From positions 868,001 through 932,000 of the forward strand of contig CAVSES010000001.1 of the NCBI GenBank assembly GCA_963727045.1: a stretch of 64,000 bases of DNA. Reading direction: 5' to 3'. Within the stretch, counting starts at the first letter, position 1. Each line of letters begins with the position of its first letter. Below the pieces are notes generated by a model. The model was not told the origin of the DNA and searched no databases. It worked only from the letters and a program-made list of their open reading frames with translations. This document shows positions 43,521-52,465 of this stretch, one piece after another. Source of the stretch: Bog-1198 sp963727045 (lineage in GTDB: Bacteria > Pseudomonadota > Gammaproteobacteria > Steroidobacterales > Steroidobacteraceae). A program made the position numbers and the translations under genes.

Positions 43521-44423
43521 TCATGCCGTAATCCGCGCGGGCTGCGCGCCCAGGGCGCGTCGGCGCGTGTCCATCATCTTCAGGATCATGGGCGTCAGTA
43601 TGAGCTGCATGGCCAGCTCCATCTTGCCGCCCGGCGCGACGATGATGTTGGGCCGGGACATGAACGAGTCGTGAATCATCGACAAAAGGTAGGGGAAATC
43701 GATCCCCTTGGGATTGGAAAATCGTATGACGACGAAACTCTCGTCGGCGGCCGGAATGTAGCGTGCGGTGAACGGATTGGAGGTATCGACGGTGGGCACG
43801 CGCTGGAAATTGACATGGGTCTGCGAGAATTGCGGGCAAATGTAGTTCACGTAATCCGGCATGCGCCGCAAGATGGTGTCGACGACCGCCTCGGTGGAGT
43901 ATCCACGGGTCTCCTTGTCCCGGTGCAGTTTTTGGATCCACTCCAGGTTGATGATGGGAACGACGCCGATGGTCAGATCCGGATGCCGGGCGACATTCAC
44001 CTCGGGGGTGACGACGGCGCCATGCAGTCCTTCGTAGAACAACAGGTCGGTATCCCGGGGAATATCCTTCCATTCGGTGAACGTTCCCGGCGGCTGATTG
44101 AAGGGCTCCGCCTCCTTCTCGTTGTGCAGGTACCTGCGAATCTTTCCGCGCCCGGTCTCGCCATAGCCTTTGAACAAGGCCTCGAGCTCTTCGAAGAGAT
44201 TGTTTTGCGGCCCGAAGTGGCTGAAATGCTGGTCTCCCTGCGCAGCGGCCTCGGCCATCTTGAGCTTCATCGTTTCGCGGTCGAAGCGATGAAACGAATC
44301 GCCTTCGACCAATGCGGCGTTGATGCCTTCGCGGCGAAATATCCAGTTGAAGGTGCGGGTCACGGAGGTGGTGCCGGCTCCCGAGGAGCCGGTCACTGCA
44401 ATGATGGGATGCTTGGCGGACAT
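43521..44423 (-). CDS. prk: Phosphoribulokinase
   Basis: A 300-residue class I (bacterial) phosphoribulokinase that makes ribulose-1,5-bisphosphate for RuBisCO. The P-loop TGSSGAGTTS spans residues 11-20. EGDSFHRFDR and FYEGLHGAV hold the substrate- and catalytic-site residues of the family. AGGAAA lies five bases before the ATG at 44423. It is last in cbbLSXY-fbp-prk, 17 bases after fbp. Confidence 0.95.
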   Translation of the reverse strand: MSAKHPIIAVTGSSGAGTTSVTRTFNWIFRREGINAALVEGDSFHRFDRETMKLKMAEAAAQGDQHFSHFGPQNNLFEELEALFKGYGETGRGKIRRYLHNEKEAEPFNQPPGTFTEWKDIPRDTDLLFYEGLHGAVVTPEVNVARHPDLTIGVVPIINLEWIQKLHRDKETRGYSTEAVVDTILRRMPDYVNYICPQFSQTHVNFQRVPTVDTSNPFTARYIPAADESFVVIRFSNPKGIDFPYLLSMIHDSFMSRPNIIVAPGGKMELAMQLILTPMILKMMDTRRRALGAQPARITA

Positions 44424-44440
44424 GTAATTTCCTGTGGGGA

Positions 44441-45517
44441 TCAGCTCGGAAGAAACAACGACCGCTCCTTGAAGAGCGGAGAGCTGTAAATGCGGTCGAG
44501 ACCCTGTTCATGCTCCAAATGGTAGCGCTCGATGCGTTCGACCTCGGCCTTGCAGCCCAGGATCAAGGGCACGCGCTCGTGAAGTCCGCCCGGCACCAAA
44601 TCCCGAATGCGCATGCGCCCGGTCGAGGCGGCGCCGCCGGCCTGCTCGACCAGCATCGCCATGGGGTTGGCCTCGTAGAGGAGCCGCAGCCTGCCGCTTT
44701 TGCCGGGATCCTTCGTGTCCCTGGGGTACATGAACAATCCTCCGCGGATCAGGATCCGGTGGACTTCCGCCACCAGCGAGGCGATCCAGCGCATGTTGAA
44801 ATCCTTGCCGCGGCCGCCGCCGCGGCCGGCCAGACATTCGGCAACGTAACGCTTGACCGGCGGCTCCCAAAAGCGCTCGTTGGAGGCATTGATGGCGAAT
44901 TCATTCGCTTCCTCGGGGATGGACATGTCGGGGTGGGTCAATATGAACTCGCCGAAGCCGCGGTCCAGCGTGAATCCGTGCACGCCGCGCCCGACGGTGA
45001 GCACCAGCATCGTGGTCGCGCCGTAGATTGCGTACCCCGCGCACAGCTGCCGGGATCCGGGCTGCAGAAAATCGTCCAGCTTCGGCGGCTGCATGCCGCG
45101 CGGCGCCTTGAGGACGGAAAAAATGCTGCCCACCGGGGCGTTGATGTCGATGTTGCTGGAACCGTCCAAGGGGTCGAACACGAGCAGGTACTTGCCGAGC
45201 GGATACTCCGGCGGAATTTGATAAGGCTCATCGAGTTCCTCCGACACCATGCCGGCGAGGTGGCCGCCGTACTCGCTGGTGCGCAGGAAAATGTCGTTCG
45301 ACATCACGTCCAGTTTCATCTGCATCTCGCCCTGGATGTTGGTGCTGTGCGCCGATCCGTGCGCACCCGCCAGCGCACCGCGGCCGACGATGAAGCTGAT
45401 GCGCTTGCACGCCAGGCGCACGTAATTGAGCAGCGCGGTGAAGTCGCCGGTCGCTTCGGGAAATCGCCGCTGCTCCTCGATCATGAATTCGGTGATGGTT
45501 TTCTCGCGAGTGCTCAT
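44441..45517 (-). CDS. fbp: Fructose-1,6-bisphosphatase class I
   Basis: A 358-residue type I FBPase, a regenerative Calvin-cycle enzyme. DPLDGSSNID and PVGSIFSV carry the metal site. The C-terminus has LRLLYEANPMAMLVEQAGG. The ATG at 45517 overlaps the cbbY stop by four bases; the longer frame to 46207 is the overlap with cbbY and not part of this protein. In some cbb operons this enzyme also acts on sedoheptulose-1,7-bisphosphate. Confidence 0.95.
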   Translation of the reverse strand: MSTREKTITEFMIEEQRRFPEATGDFTALLNYVRLACKRISFIVGRGALAGAHGSAHSTNIQGEMQMKLDVMSNDIFLRTSEYGGHLAGMVSEELDEPYQIPPEYPLGKYLLVFDPLDGSSNIDINAPVGSIFSVLKAPRGMQPPKLDDFLQPGSRQLCAGYAIYGATTMLVLTVGRGVHGFTLDRGFGEFILTHPDMSIPEEANEFAINASNERFWEPPVKRYVAECLAGRGGGRGKDFNMRWIASLVAEVHRILIRGGLFMYPRDTKDPGKSGRLRLLYEANPMAMLVEQAGGAASTGRMRIRDLVPGGLHERVPLILGCKAEVERIERYHLEHEQGLDRIYSSPLFKERSLFLPS

Positions 45518-46311
45518 CGGTCCCCCTCGATCATGGCTGCGCTGCCGGCCCTCTGCAGGCCGTTCAAATGACGGTTTATTTCCCGGACGCCGAGCACCGA
45601 ATGTCCCGCGAGCGCGGCGGCATGCGGCGGCAGCGGCCGTGCGGCAGACCCCAGCGAAGGCAAGACGAGGTCGGCATTCGAAAAATCCTCGGATCCTGTC
45701 CAGATGCTCGGGGTCACCACGGTGTACAGACCCGCCGCTTTGGCAGCCGCGAGCCCGTTCGAGGAGTCCTCGATCGCCACGCAATCCGCCGCGGATCGCC
45801 CCAATTCCCGCAATACGAATCGGTAGATTTCGGGTGCGGGTTTCTTGCGCCGAACCTGATCGCCGGCGCCGATGACTGCGAAGCGCTGCATCGCGTATCG
45901 CCCCAGAGTCCTTCGCAGCAGCGCTTCTATATTCGCAAGGGTGGTCGTGGAGGCGATCGCCACTTGGACGTTCGCCCGGGCCGCTTCGTCGATGAGGCGC
46001 TCCACGCCGTCGCGCAACGACACCTGACCCGCCTCGACCATCGACGCGTAAATGTCGGTCTTGGTCCGGTGGATGACGGCAATGCGTGCGGTGAGGGCAG
46101 CATGTTCGCCCGGACCGAGCGGCAGCGAATCGATGTAGGCGCCGAGCCGCTCCTTGCCGCCGGTGACGGACAGGAGGTGCGCGTATTTCGGTCGGCTCCA
46201 ATTCCAATCCAGGCCGTGCCGCCGGAACGCCTCGTTGAACGCGAGGCGGTGGGCTTCCTCGGTATCCGCCAGGGTGCCGTCGACATCGAATATGAGCGCC
46301 CTGAGCGTCAC
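45514..46311 (-). CDS. cbbY: CbbY-type HAD phosphatase
   Basis: A 265-residue haloacid-dehalogenase phosphatase with DVDGTLADTE at the N-terminus and a TGGKER segment typical of CbbY. CbbY removes xylulose-1,5-bisphosphate, a RuBisCO inhibitor by-product, in partnership with the CbbX activase. The start is a GTG overlapping the cbbX stop by four bases. The segment SNGLAAAKAAG holds the second metal and phosphate motif region. Confidence 0.9.
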   Translation of the reverse strand: MTLRALIFDVDGTLADTEEAHRLAFNEAFRRHGLDWNWSRPKYAHLLSVTGGKERLGAYIDSLPLGPGEHAALTARIAVIHRTKTDIYASMVEAGQVSLRDGVERLIDEAARANVQVAIASTTTLANIEALLRRTLGRYAMQRFAVIGAGDQVRRKKPAPEIYRFVLRELGRSAADCVAIEDSSNGLAAAKAAGLYTVVTPSIWTGSEDFSNADLVLPSLGSAARPLPPHAAALAGHSVLGVREINRHLNGLQRAGSAAMIEGDR

Positions 46312-47276
46312 GCGAACACCCGGCTCGCGCGCAGGTCCGCGCCTTCGATGGTCATGAGTTCATCGCGCGTCAGTGCGCGCGACTTGTCGGCAAAGAGGCG
46401 ATTGGCCTGGCGCAATCGGGCCCGATCCAGGGCGTTGCGGATCGAACGCGCGTTCGCGAAGTGAGGCTTAAGCATTCGCAGAGGAATGTAGTCGTGCAGC
46501 GCCGCCAGAGCGGAGGGGCTCAAGCGGTATTGCATCTCCTGCACCATCCGCAGCGCAATCTGTTCCAGCTCTTCGGGGCGGTAATCGGGAAAGTCCAGGT
46601 GGTGGGCAATACGCGAACTCAAGCCGGGGTTCGAGCGGAAAAAAGCATCCATCCGGTCCTTGTATCCGGCCAGAATGACGACCAGATCGTCGCGCTGGTT
46701 CTCCATCACCTGCAGAAGGATTTCGATCGCCTCCTGTCCGTAGTCGCGTTCGTTCTCGGGGCGGTACAGGTAGTACGCTTCGTCGATGAAGAGCACTCCG
46801 CCCATCGCCTTCTTGAGCACTTCCTTGGTTTTCGGCGCCGTGTGGCCGATGTATTGACCGACGAGGTCGTCGCGGGTCACGGCCACCAGATGGCCTTTGC
46901 GCACGTAGCCCAGACGATGCAGGATTTCGGCCATGCGCAGCGCCACGGTTGTCTTGCCGGTCCCGGGATTGCCGGTGAAGGACATGTGCAGACTCGGCGC
47001 GTGCGCCTGCAGATTCACGTTCATGCGAAGCTTGTCGATCACCAGCAGCGCCGCGATGTCGCGGATGCGGCTCTTGACGGGATGAAGTCCGATGAGATCG
47101 CGCTCCAGCTCGTCGATGACTGCGCCGGCCTGGCTCTGGGCCAGAACGTCCGATACGGTGCGCGCCCCGGCTAGCTGCGCCGGCGCCGCGGTGCCCCCTT
47201 CGCCGGCGGGCGCCCCGGACGGCTCAGCCGGCGAGGGGGACTGGGATCCGTGAATCTTGTACAACGGCGCGGTCAT
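46308..47276 (-). CDS. cbbX: Red-type RuBisCO activase CbbX
   Basis: A 322-residue AAA+ protein. Walker A is TGNPGTGKTT (residues 101-110) and Walker B is GVLFIDEAYYL. CbbX is activated by RuBP and remodels inhibited red-type RuBisCO by pulling the large-subunit C-terminus. A Pro/Ala-rich N-terminal extension of ~35 residues precedes the usual start. It begins two bases after cbbS, and its presence agrees with a red-type (form IC) large subunit. Confidence 0.95.
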   Translation of the reverse strand: MTAPLYKIHGSQSPSPAEPSGAPAGEGGTAAPAQLAGARTVSDVLAQSQAGAVIDELERDLIGLHPVKSRIRDIAALLVIDKLRMNVNLQAHAPSLHMSFTGNPGTGKTTVALRMAEILHRLGYVRKGHLVAVTRDDLVGQYIGHTAPKTKEVLKKAMGGVLFIDEAYYLYRPENERDYGQEAIEILLQVMENQRDDLVVILAGYKDRMDAFFRSNPGLSSRIAHHLDFPDYRPEELEQIALRMVQEMQYRLSPSALAALHDYIPLRMLKPHFANARSIRNALDRARLRQANRLFADKSRALTRDELMTIEGADLRASRVFA

Positions 47277-47278
47277 CC

Positions 47279-47713
47279 CTAACTCCGTTCGGATTCCGGC
47301 CGGTCGGTCGCGTAGCCATGGACGGTGTAACGAATCGTCCTACCGCGCGTTTCCTGGCGGATGAGCCCAAAGCCAGGCTCGTTTTCCGGCCGATTGACGA
47401 TGAAGCTCATGACGATCGTTTCCACGCCGCGCGTCGAATCGAACGCCATGAGCCGGATGTAGTGCCGGGGAAACGTCTTGCGGCAGATGTTCACTTCCTC
47501 GAGGACGCCCGCGGCATCCTTGAGATCGAACATCGGCAGCCCGAACATCTCCCAATACGTGTTTCGCGGATGCGGGTCATCCGTGTATTCGACGCTCCAT
47601 GCATACCCTCGATTCAGGCCGTACTCGACCTGCAGGGAAATTTCCGCGTCGGTGAGATCAGGCAAGTAGCTGAACTGCCCCTGGGTGATGCGGCCTACCG
47701 GATTGGTCATCAT
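47279..47713 (-). CDS. cbbS: Ribulose bisphosphate carboxylase small subunit
   Basis: A 144-residue small subunit. QGQFSYLPDLTD, WSVEYTDDPHPRNTYWEMFGLPMFDL and the C-terminal extension (IRYTVHGYATDRPE) match red-type small subunits, where the extension forms a central beta-hairpin structure. AGGAG lies eight bases before the ATG. It is 20 bases after cbbL. Confidence 0.97.
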   Translation of the reverse strand: MMTNPVGRITQGQFSYLPDLTDAEISLQVEYGLNRGYAWSVEYTDDPHPRNTYWEMFGLPMFDLKDAAGVLEEVNICRKTFPRHYIRLMAFDSTRGVETIVMSFIVNRPENEPGFGLIRQETRGRTIRYTVHGYATDRPESERS

Positions 47714-47733
47714 TGTCTTAGCTCCTATGACGT

Positions 47734-49212
47734 CTAGTTCGCCACGGCGGCCGTGACCGAATAGTCCGAAGTGTCGGTGGACGAATAGTTGAAGCTGATG
47801 TCGCCCCAGGTATCGAGCGCCTGCTGCAGCGGTGTGCAGGACTTGGCGGCGCGCCGCAGGATGTCGGGCCCCTCGTTCCTGATGTCGCGGCCTTCATTGC
47901 GAGACTTGACCATGACCTCGAGCGCCACGCGGTTCGCCACGGCGCCCGCCTGGATGCCGGCCGGATGGCCGATGGTGCCGCCGCCGAATTGCAGAACGAC
48001 GTCGTCGCCGAACAGATCGAGCAGCAGGTGCATCTGGCCGGCGTGAATGCCGCCCGAGGCGACCGGCATGACCTTGCGCAAATCCGCCCAGTCCTGATCG
48101 AAGTGCAGCCCGCGCTGCAGATCCTGCCGGGTGTAACTGTCGCGGCACACGTTGTAATAACCCTGCACGGTCATGGGGTCGCCCTCCAGCTTGCCGACCG
48201 CCGTGCCGGTGTGCAGATGGTCGACGCCGGCCAGGCGCAGCCACTTGGCGATGACGCGAAAGCTGATGCCGTGGTTCTTCTGGCGCGTGTACGTGCCATG
48301 ACCGGCGCGATGCATGTGCAGCAGCATGTCGTTCCTGCGGCACCAATTGGACATGCTTTGAATGGTGGACCATCCGACGACAAGATCGACCATGATGATC
48401 ACTGAACCCAATTCCTTGGCGAATTCGGCGCGCTCGTACATGTCCTCGACGGTGCCCGCGGTCACGTTGAGGTAAGAGCCCTTGACCTCGCCGGTCGCGG
48501 CGCTTGCCTTGTTGACGGCATCCATCACATTGAGGAACCGGTCGCGCCAATGCATGAAGGGCTGCGAATTGATGTTCTCATCGTCCTTCATGAAGTCGAG
48601 GCCGCCCTTCAGGCCCTCGTAGACCACCCGGCCGTAGTTGCGGCCCGACAGCCCGAGCTTGGGCTTGGTCGTCGCGCCCAGAAGCGGGCGGCCGAACTTG
48701 TCGAGCCGCTCCCGCTCGACGATGAGGCCGGTCGGCGGCCCCTTGAACGTTTTGACGTAGGCGACGGGGATGCGGATATCCTCGAGGCGGGCGGCCTTGA
48801 GCGGCTTGAAACTGAAGACGTTCCCGATGAGGCTCGCGGTCATGTTGGCGATCGATCCTTCCTCGAAGAGGATGATGTCGTACGCCACCCAGGCAAAATA
48901 TTGGCCCGGGTTGTTCGGGACGGGTTCGACCTTGTAGGCCTTGGCGCGGTAGCTGTCGCATGCGGTGAGCCGATCGGTCCACACGACGGTCCAGGTCGCC
49001 GTGCTCGATTCTCCGGCCACCGCTGCCGCGGCCTCAATGGGATCGACGCCGTTTTGGGGCGTGATGCGGAACAGGCACAAGGTGTCCGTGTCCTTCGGCA
49101 CGTAATCGGCGTCCCAGTACCCCATCTGCCGGTACTTGAGGACCCCGGCGCTGTAGCGCTTTTTGACGTCCGTGATGACGCTGACGCCGGAATTTTCAAC
49201 AGTTTTCACCAT
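47734..49212 (-). CDS. cbbL: Ribulose bisphosphate carboxylase large subunit (form IC, red-type)
   Basis: A 492-residue RuBisCO large subunit. GATTKPKLG (K183 catalytic) and GGLDFMKDDE (K209 carbamylated, D211 and E212 metal ligands) are intact, and HMHRAGHGTYTRQKNHG and GGTIGHP loops are present. The GRPLLGATTKPKLGLSGRNY and red-type C-terminus (FNYSSTDTSDYS) place it in form IC/ID, agreeing with adjacent cbbX. First gene of the operon, divergent from cbbR. Confidence 0.98.
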   Translation of the reverse strand: MVKTVENSGVSVITDVKKRYSAGVLKYRQMGYWDADYVPKDTDTLCLFRITPQNGVDPIEAAAAVAGESSTATWTVVWTDRLTACDSYRAKAYKVEPVPNNPGQYFAWVAYDIILFEEGSIANMTASLIGNVFSFKPLKAARLEDIRIPVAYVKTFKGPPTGLIVERERLDKFGRPLLGATTKPKLGLSGRNYGRVVYEGLKGGLDFMKDDENINSQPFMHWRDRFLNVMDAVNKASAATGEVKGSYLNVTAGTVEDMYERAEFAKELGSVIIMVDLVVGWSTIQSMSNWCRRNDMLLHMHRAGHGTYTRQKNHGISFRVIAKWLRLAGVDHLHTGTAVGKLEGDPMTVQGYYNVCRDSYTRQDLQRGLHFDQDWADLRKVMPVASGGIHAGQMHLLLDLFGDDVVLQFGGGTIGHPAGIQAGAVANRVALEVMVKSRNEGRDIRNEGPDILRRAAKSCTPLQQALDTWGDISFNYSSTDTSDYSVTAAVAN

Positions 49213-49272
49213 GTGAAGGCCCCTTGGATTTGAAGGGACGGACTTTAAGGGCCATTGATCATTTGCGTACAG

Positions 49273-49307
49273 TCAGTTATTGTTATCCCAACGTTAAGAA
49301 TTACTTA
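49273..49307 (+). promoter_or_regulatory. Candidate CbbR binding sites between cbbL and cbbR
   Basis: Two TNA-N7-TNA sites, the CbbR consensus, occur at 49273-49285 (TCA...TTA) and 49295-49307 (TAA...TTA). The second lies in the perfect inverted repeat TTAAG-AATTA-CTTAA (49294-49308), ending against the cbbR ATG, which would fit autorepression. The area is notably AT-rich. Confidence 0.55.
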
Positions 49308-50258
49308 ATGAAAAACGCCACTCTTCGCCAATTACGCGTATTTGCCTCCGTGGCGCGGCATTTGAGCTTCATTCGTGCTGCGGAAGAGCTGAAGCTGACC
49401 GCCCCCGCGGTGTCGATGCAGATCAAGGAACTCGAGCTCGAGGTGGGGTTGCCGCTGTTCGATCGAACCAGCCGTCAGGTGTCGCTGACGATGGTCGGCG
49501 AATACATGCTCGCGCACACCCGGCGCGTGTTATCGGCGATGCGCGATGCCGAGGATCTCGTGGCGCGCTTTCGCGGCCTGCAGACGGGGCCATTGGATGT
49601 GGGAATGGTCAGCACGGCCAAATATTTCCTGCCGCGGCTCCTTGCCCAATTCCGGCAGGAACATCCCGGCATCGAAATCCGGCTGCAGGTCGCCAACAAC
49701 CGTGAACAGATCGTCGCGCTCATGCAGGAGGGGGACATCGAGCTCGCCATCATGGGCCGGCCGCCCGAGGGGTGGCCGACGCGTGCCGAACCCTTCGCCA
49801 TGCATCCGCACGTGCTGGTCACCTCGATCGACCATCGCTTCACCCGCATGGAGGCGGTGCCGGCCAGCGCGCTGTCGGGTGAAGAGTTCATCGTGCGCGA
49901 GCCGCGGTCCGGCACGCGCGCCGCCTTCGATGAGTACATGCGCACGCATCAGGTGGCGCCGCGGATCGTGATGCAGATGTCGAGCAATGAAGCGATCAAG
50001 CAGGCGGTGATGGCCGGCATGGGCATATCCCTGCTGTCGCTGCATACGCTCGGCCTCGAGCTCGACAATCATTTGATCGCCTCGCCGGAGACCGAGGGAT
50101 TGCCCATCATGCGCCGCTGGCATGTCGTCAACAATGCGGCCAAAACGCTGTCACCCGCGGCGGAGGCATTCCGCTACTTCATTCTGGAGCGCGGCGAAGC
50201 CTTTCTCGCGAATCAATTTGCGAAGGAGTCTCACGCGATCCGGCAGACAGACTCCTAA
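49308..50258 (+). CDS. cbbR: LysR-type regulator of the cbb operon
   Basis: A 316-residue LysR protein. I chose the ATG at 49308 (KNATLRQLRVFASVARHLSF), the usual CbbR N-terminus, instead of the frame start at 49224, which would place it inside the operator region. The winged helix (AAEELKLTAPAVSMQIKELE) and sugar-phosphate-type effector domain (GMVSTAKYFLPRLLAQF) are typical. It is divergent from cbbL and its stop overlaps that of the minus-strand PDZ protein gene by four bases. Confidence 0.95.
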   Translation: MKNATLRQLRVFASVARHLSFIRAAEELKLTAPAVSMQIKELELEVGLPLFDRTSRQVSLTMVGEYMLAHTRRVLSAMRDAEDLVARFRGLQTGPLDVGMVSTAKYFLPRLLAQFRQEHPGIEIRLQVANNREQIVALMQEGDIELAIMGRPPEGWPTRAEPFAMHPHVLVTSIDHRFTRMEAVPASALSGEEFIVREPRSGTRAAFDEYMRTHQVAPRIVMQMSSNEAIKQAVMAGMGISLLSLHTLGLELDNHLIASPETEGLPIMRRWHVVNNAAKTLSPAAEAFRYFILERGEAFLANQFAKESHAIRQTDS

Positions 50259-51175
50259 TGAGCTTGAGGGCGCTTGAGCAGGTCGACGCGGTCGACCGAT
50301 CGCACGTTCAGGTGCAACCGCGTGCCGCCTCGAATCGCAGTCAGCGGCACACCGGTCCCCGCGGGACCCACGGCCCACAGTCTTCGGTAGAAGTCGGGCA
50401 GGGTGGCGACGTCGTGGTCGGCCACCCGCATGATCAAGTCTCCTTCGCGGATGTCGGCGAGTTGCGCGGGGCCGCCCTCGGCCACGCCCGTCACATAAAT
50501 CTTGCCGGTCATCTCGGCCGCGTATACGCCGAGCCACGGTCGCGACGGGCGCGACGCGCGGCCCCGGGTCGTCAGCTCCTTGAGAATGGGTTTCAGAAGA
50601 TCGATCGGCACGAACATGTTGGCGTTGATTTCCTCATCGCCGGTCAATTCGCGCACCAGTAAAGAGCCAATGCCCACGAGACACCCATGGCCGTCGAGCA
50701 GGGCGGCGCCGGACCAATGCGGGTGTGCGGGGGTTGCGAAAATCGCATCCTCGAGGAGGTACTCCCAGGCGCCGGCAAATTCGCGCCTCGCAAATATATC
50801 CACGGATTGCGGCTCGGCGAATTCAGGAGAACTGACCACATGGGCTCGATCGGCGACGCGAAGATCCGCCGAGGATCCCAGGGGAACCGGCACGATGCCA
50901 AGCTTCTCCAACGGCAATACCAGGCCGAATCCCGTCACTTGATCGTAGGCCAGGGGGTGGCCGGCCAGTTCGCGCCCATCCGGGGTCGTCAACCATACGT
51001 CCGTCGCCTCGGTCACGAGGTAGCCTATGGTAAGGATCAATCCGTCGGAATTGATGACCACGCCGTTGCCGGTGCGCTGCGATCCCAAGATGCCGGCGGT
51101 GAATGCGTCCTCGGGCACCTCGGCGCGCAGCTTCAACACGGACCGGCTGATGGCCTCCAAATCGAGCCCCGGCAT
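50255..51175 (-). CDS. Trypsin-fold PDZ protein lacking two catalytic residues
   Basis: A 306-residue protein with the layout of an HtrA/DegP-like protease: beta-barrel domains (residues ~25-205) and a C-terminal PDZ domain (ILGV-like WLGVYAAEM, GGPAQLADIREGDLIMRV). The His site reads ILTIGYLV where DegP has NNHVV. The Asp site reads DQVTGFGL where DegP has DIAL. The Ser is retained (HWSGAAL), in place of GNSGG. No signal peptide is evident. It is the last gene of a minus-strand operon behind a Rieske gene and likely binds peptide without cleaving it. Confidence 0.8.
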   Translation of the reverse strand: MPGLDLEAISRSVLKLRAEVPEDAFTAGILGSQRTGNGVVINSDGLILTIGYLVTEATDVWLTTPDGRELAGHPLAYDQVTGFGLVLPLEKLGIVPVPLGSSADLRVADRAHVVSSPEFAEPQSVDIFARREFAGAWEYLLEDAIFATPAHPHWSGAALLDGHGCLVGIGSLLVRELTGDEEINANMFVPIDLLKPILKELTTRGRASRPSRPWLGVYAAEMTGKIYVTGVAEGGPAQLADIREGDLIMRVADHDVATLPDFYRRLWAVGPAGTGVPLTAIRGGTRLHLNVRSVDRVDLLKRPQAH

Positions 51176-51188
51176 TGCAGCTCCTGAT

Positions 51189-52439
51189 TCAAGTCAATGG
51201 CGCGCATCCCAGTGATCGCCCAAACTGCGCCAAATACCACTGCTGAAACGTCACGACCCGACGTTCATGCTCCGAGTAACGGCCAGGCTGGTAATGCTTC
51301 GACAAGATCCCTGCCTGGTTGTTCTCCGTGATCTCCTTATCCTGTTTCGTGGTCTCGTCCCAGCCCCAGATCATTCGCTTCACGTCGACCTGCGACGCAT
51401 TGCCGTCGACCAGCCAGTACAGATCCACATCCGTGTGCATGGTGCTACGGGGAGTGAATAGAAACAATACTGCGAAATCGTTGGTGGCGACCAGCTGAGT
51501 AAAGGGACTGAACGAGAGGTACATTCTCCCTTGATCCCATCCCAGACGTTTGCCCATCAGCGAGGACGCGGGCCGGCCGTCCTCGGTCTCGCTCTCGTAC
51601 CCCTCGCGAATCGTCCGCTGCAGAAGCAGCCGCAGATGCGAGGATTGCGGGCCGTCGTCGATCGTGCCGATCGGGCGTCCGAGTCTTGCGGCGCGTGCTT
51701 CCCAGGCCTTGAGCGCCGGCAGGTACTTCTCGACCGCCTCTGTCGGACCGGAACTCGGCCCCGCGCCGAAGGCGATCAACGCCTCCGGAGGATGCATTGA
51801 ACAAAATTCCGGATGAGCCGGCGCACAGTGGTAGCACTCGACGAAGTTCTCCACGATCAGCTTCCAGTTGGCCGTCGTCGGGTAGGACTCGGAATGGGCG
51901 ATTTTCGCTCCCGCGAAGCCATGGAAGTCGAGGTAGGGTGCAAGATCGGCAAACGTCGCGTCGAAATCCACGGGCGGCTCATCGGACAGGTTGATGAAAA
52001 TGAAGCCGTGGAACACCCGCACGTGGCAGCGGTGCAGGCCGTTGTCCTTCCTGGAGAAATCCGCCGGCATCAAGCGGGCGGCGAGCAAGGCGCCGTCGAG
52101 CCCGTAGCTCCAGGCGTGGTAGCCGCAGGTCAGGCGCGCCACCCGGCCCTGCGGTTTGGTGCAGATGAGCGAGCCGCGATGCCGGCAGACGTTGTAAAAC
52201 GCGTTGACCGTCGATTCATCGCTGCGGACCACGATGATCGATTCATCGCCCACCTTGAACAGAAAGTAGTCGCCCTTGTTGCGGACCCTGTCGATGTGAC
52301 CGGCTACGAGCCATTTGCGGCCCACGACTTTGAGCATATCCGCCGCAAACACGGCATCGTCGCAGTAGAATTTGCGATCCAAGCTGTAGCCGATCTTCGT
52401 GCCGGCGGCCAGCCGCGCCATCAGGCCGCAGTCACCCAT
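51189..52439 (-). CDS. Rieske non-haem iron oxygenase (third copy)
   Basis: A 416-residue oxygenase with Rieske ligands C85-R-H87 and C105-G-Y-H108, and iron motif ECYHCAPAH with H204 and H209. The ATG at 52439 has GAGGG seven bases upstream. A TTG at 52469, overlapping the upstream stop, would add ten residues. It is closest in motif pattern to the 1010-2236 oxygenase (FYNVCRHRGS/FHNTCRHRGS). It follows two dimethylglycine-dehydrogenase-like genes in one operon. Betaine-type N-demethylation is again favoured by context, not proven. Confidence 0.82.
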   Translation of the reverse strand: MGDCGLMARLAAGTKIGYSLDRKFYCDDAVFAADMLKVVGRKWLVAGHIDRVRNKGDYFLFKVGDESIIVVRSDESTVNAFYNVCRHRGSLICTKPQGRVARLTCGYHAWSYGLDGALLAARLMPADFSRKDNGLHRCHVRVFHGFIFINLSDEPPVDFDATFADLAPYLDFHGFAGAKIAHSESYPTTANWKLIVENFVECYHCAPAHPEFCSMHPPEALIAFGAGPSSGPTEAVEKYLPALKAWEARAARLGRPIGTIDDGPQSSHLRLLLQRTIREGYESETEDGRPASSLMGKRLGWDQGRMYLSFSPFTQLVATNDFAVLFLFTPRSTMHTDVDLYWLVDGNASQVDVKRMIWGWDETTKQDKEITENNQAGILSKHYQPGRYSEHERRVVTFQQWYLAQFGRSLGCAPLT

Positions 52440-52465
52440 ATCCTCGCCCTCGATCTTGTTTGGAT

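Noticed and set aside
44441..46207. 588-residue extended frame for FBPase
   Set aside because: The extension is the out-of-frame shadow of cbbY. The conserved FBPase N-terminus begins at 45517, overlapping the cbbY stop.
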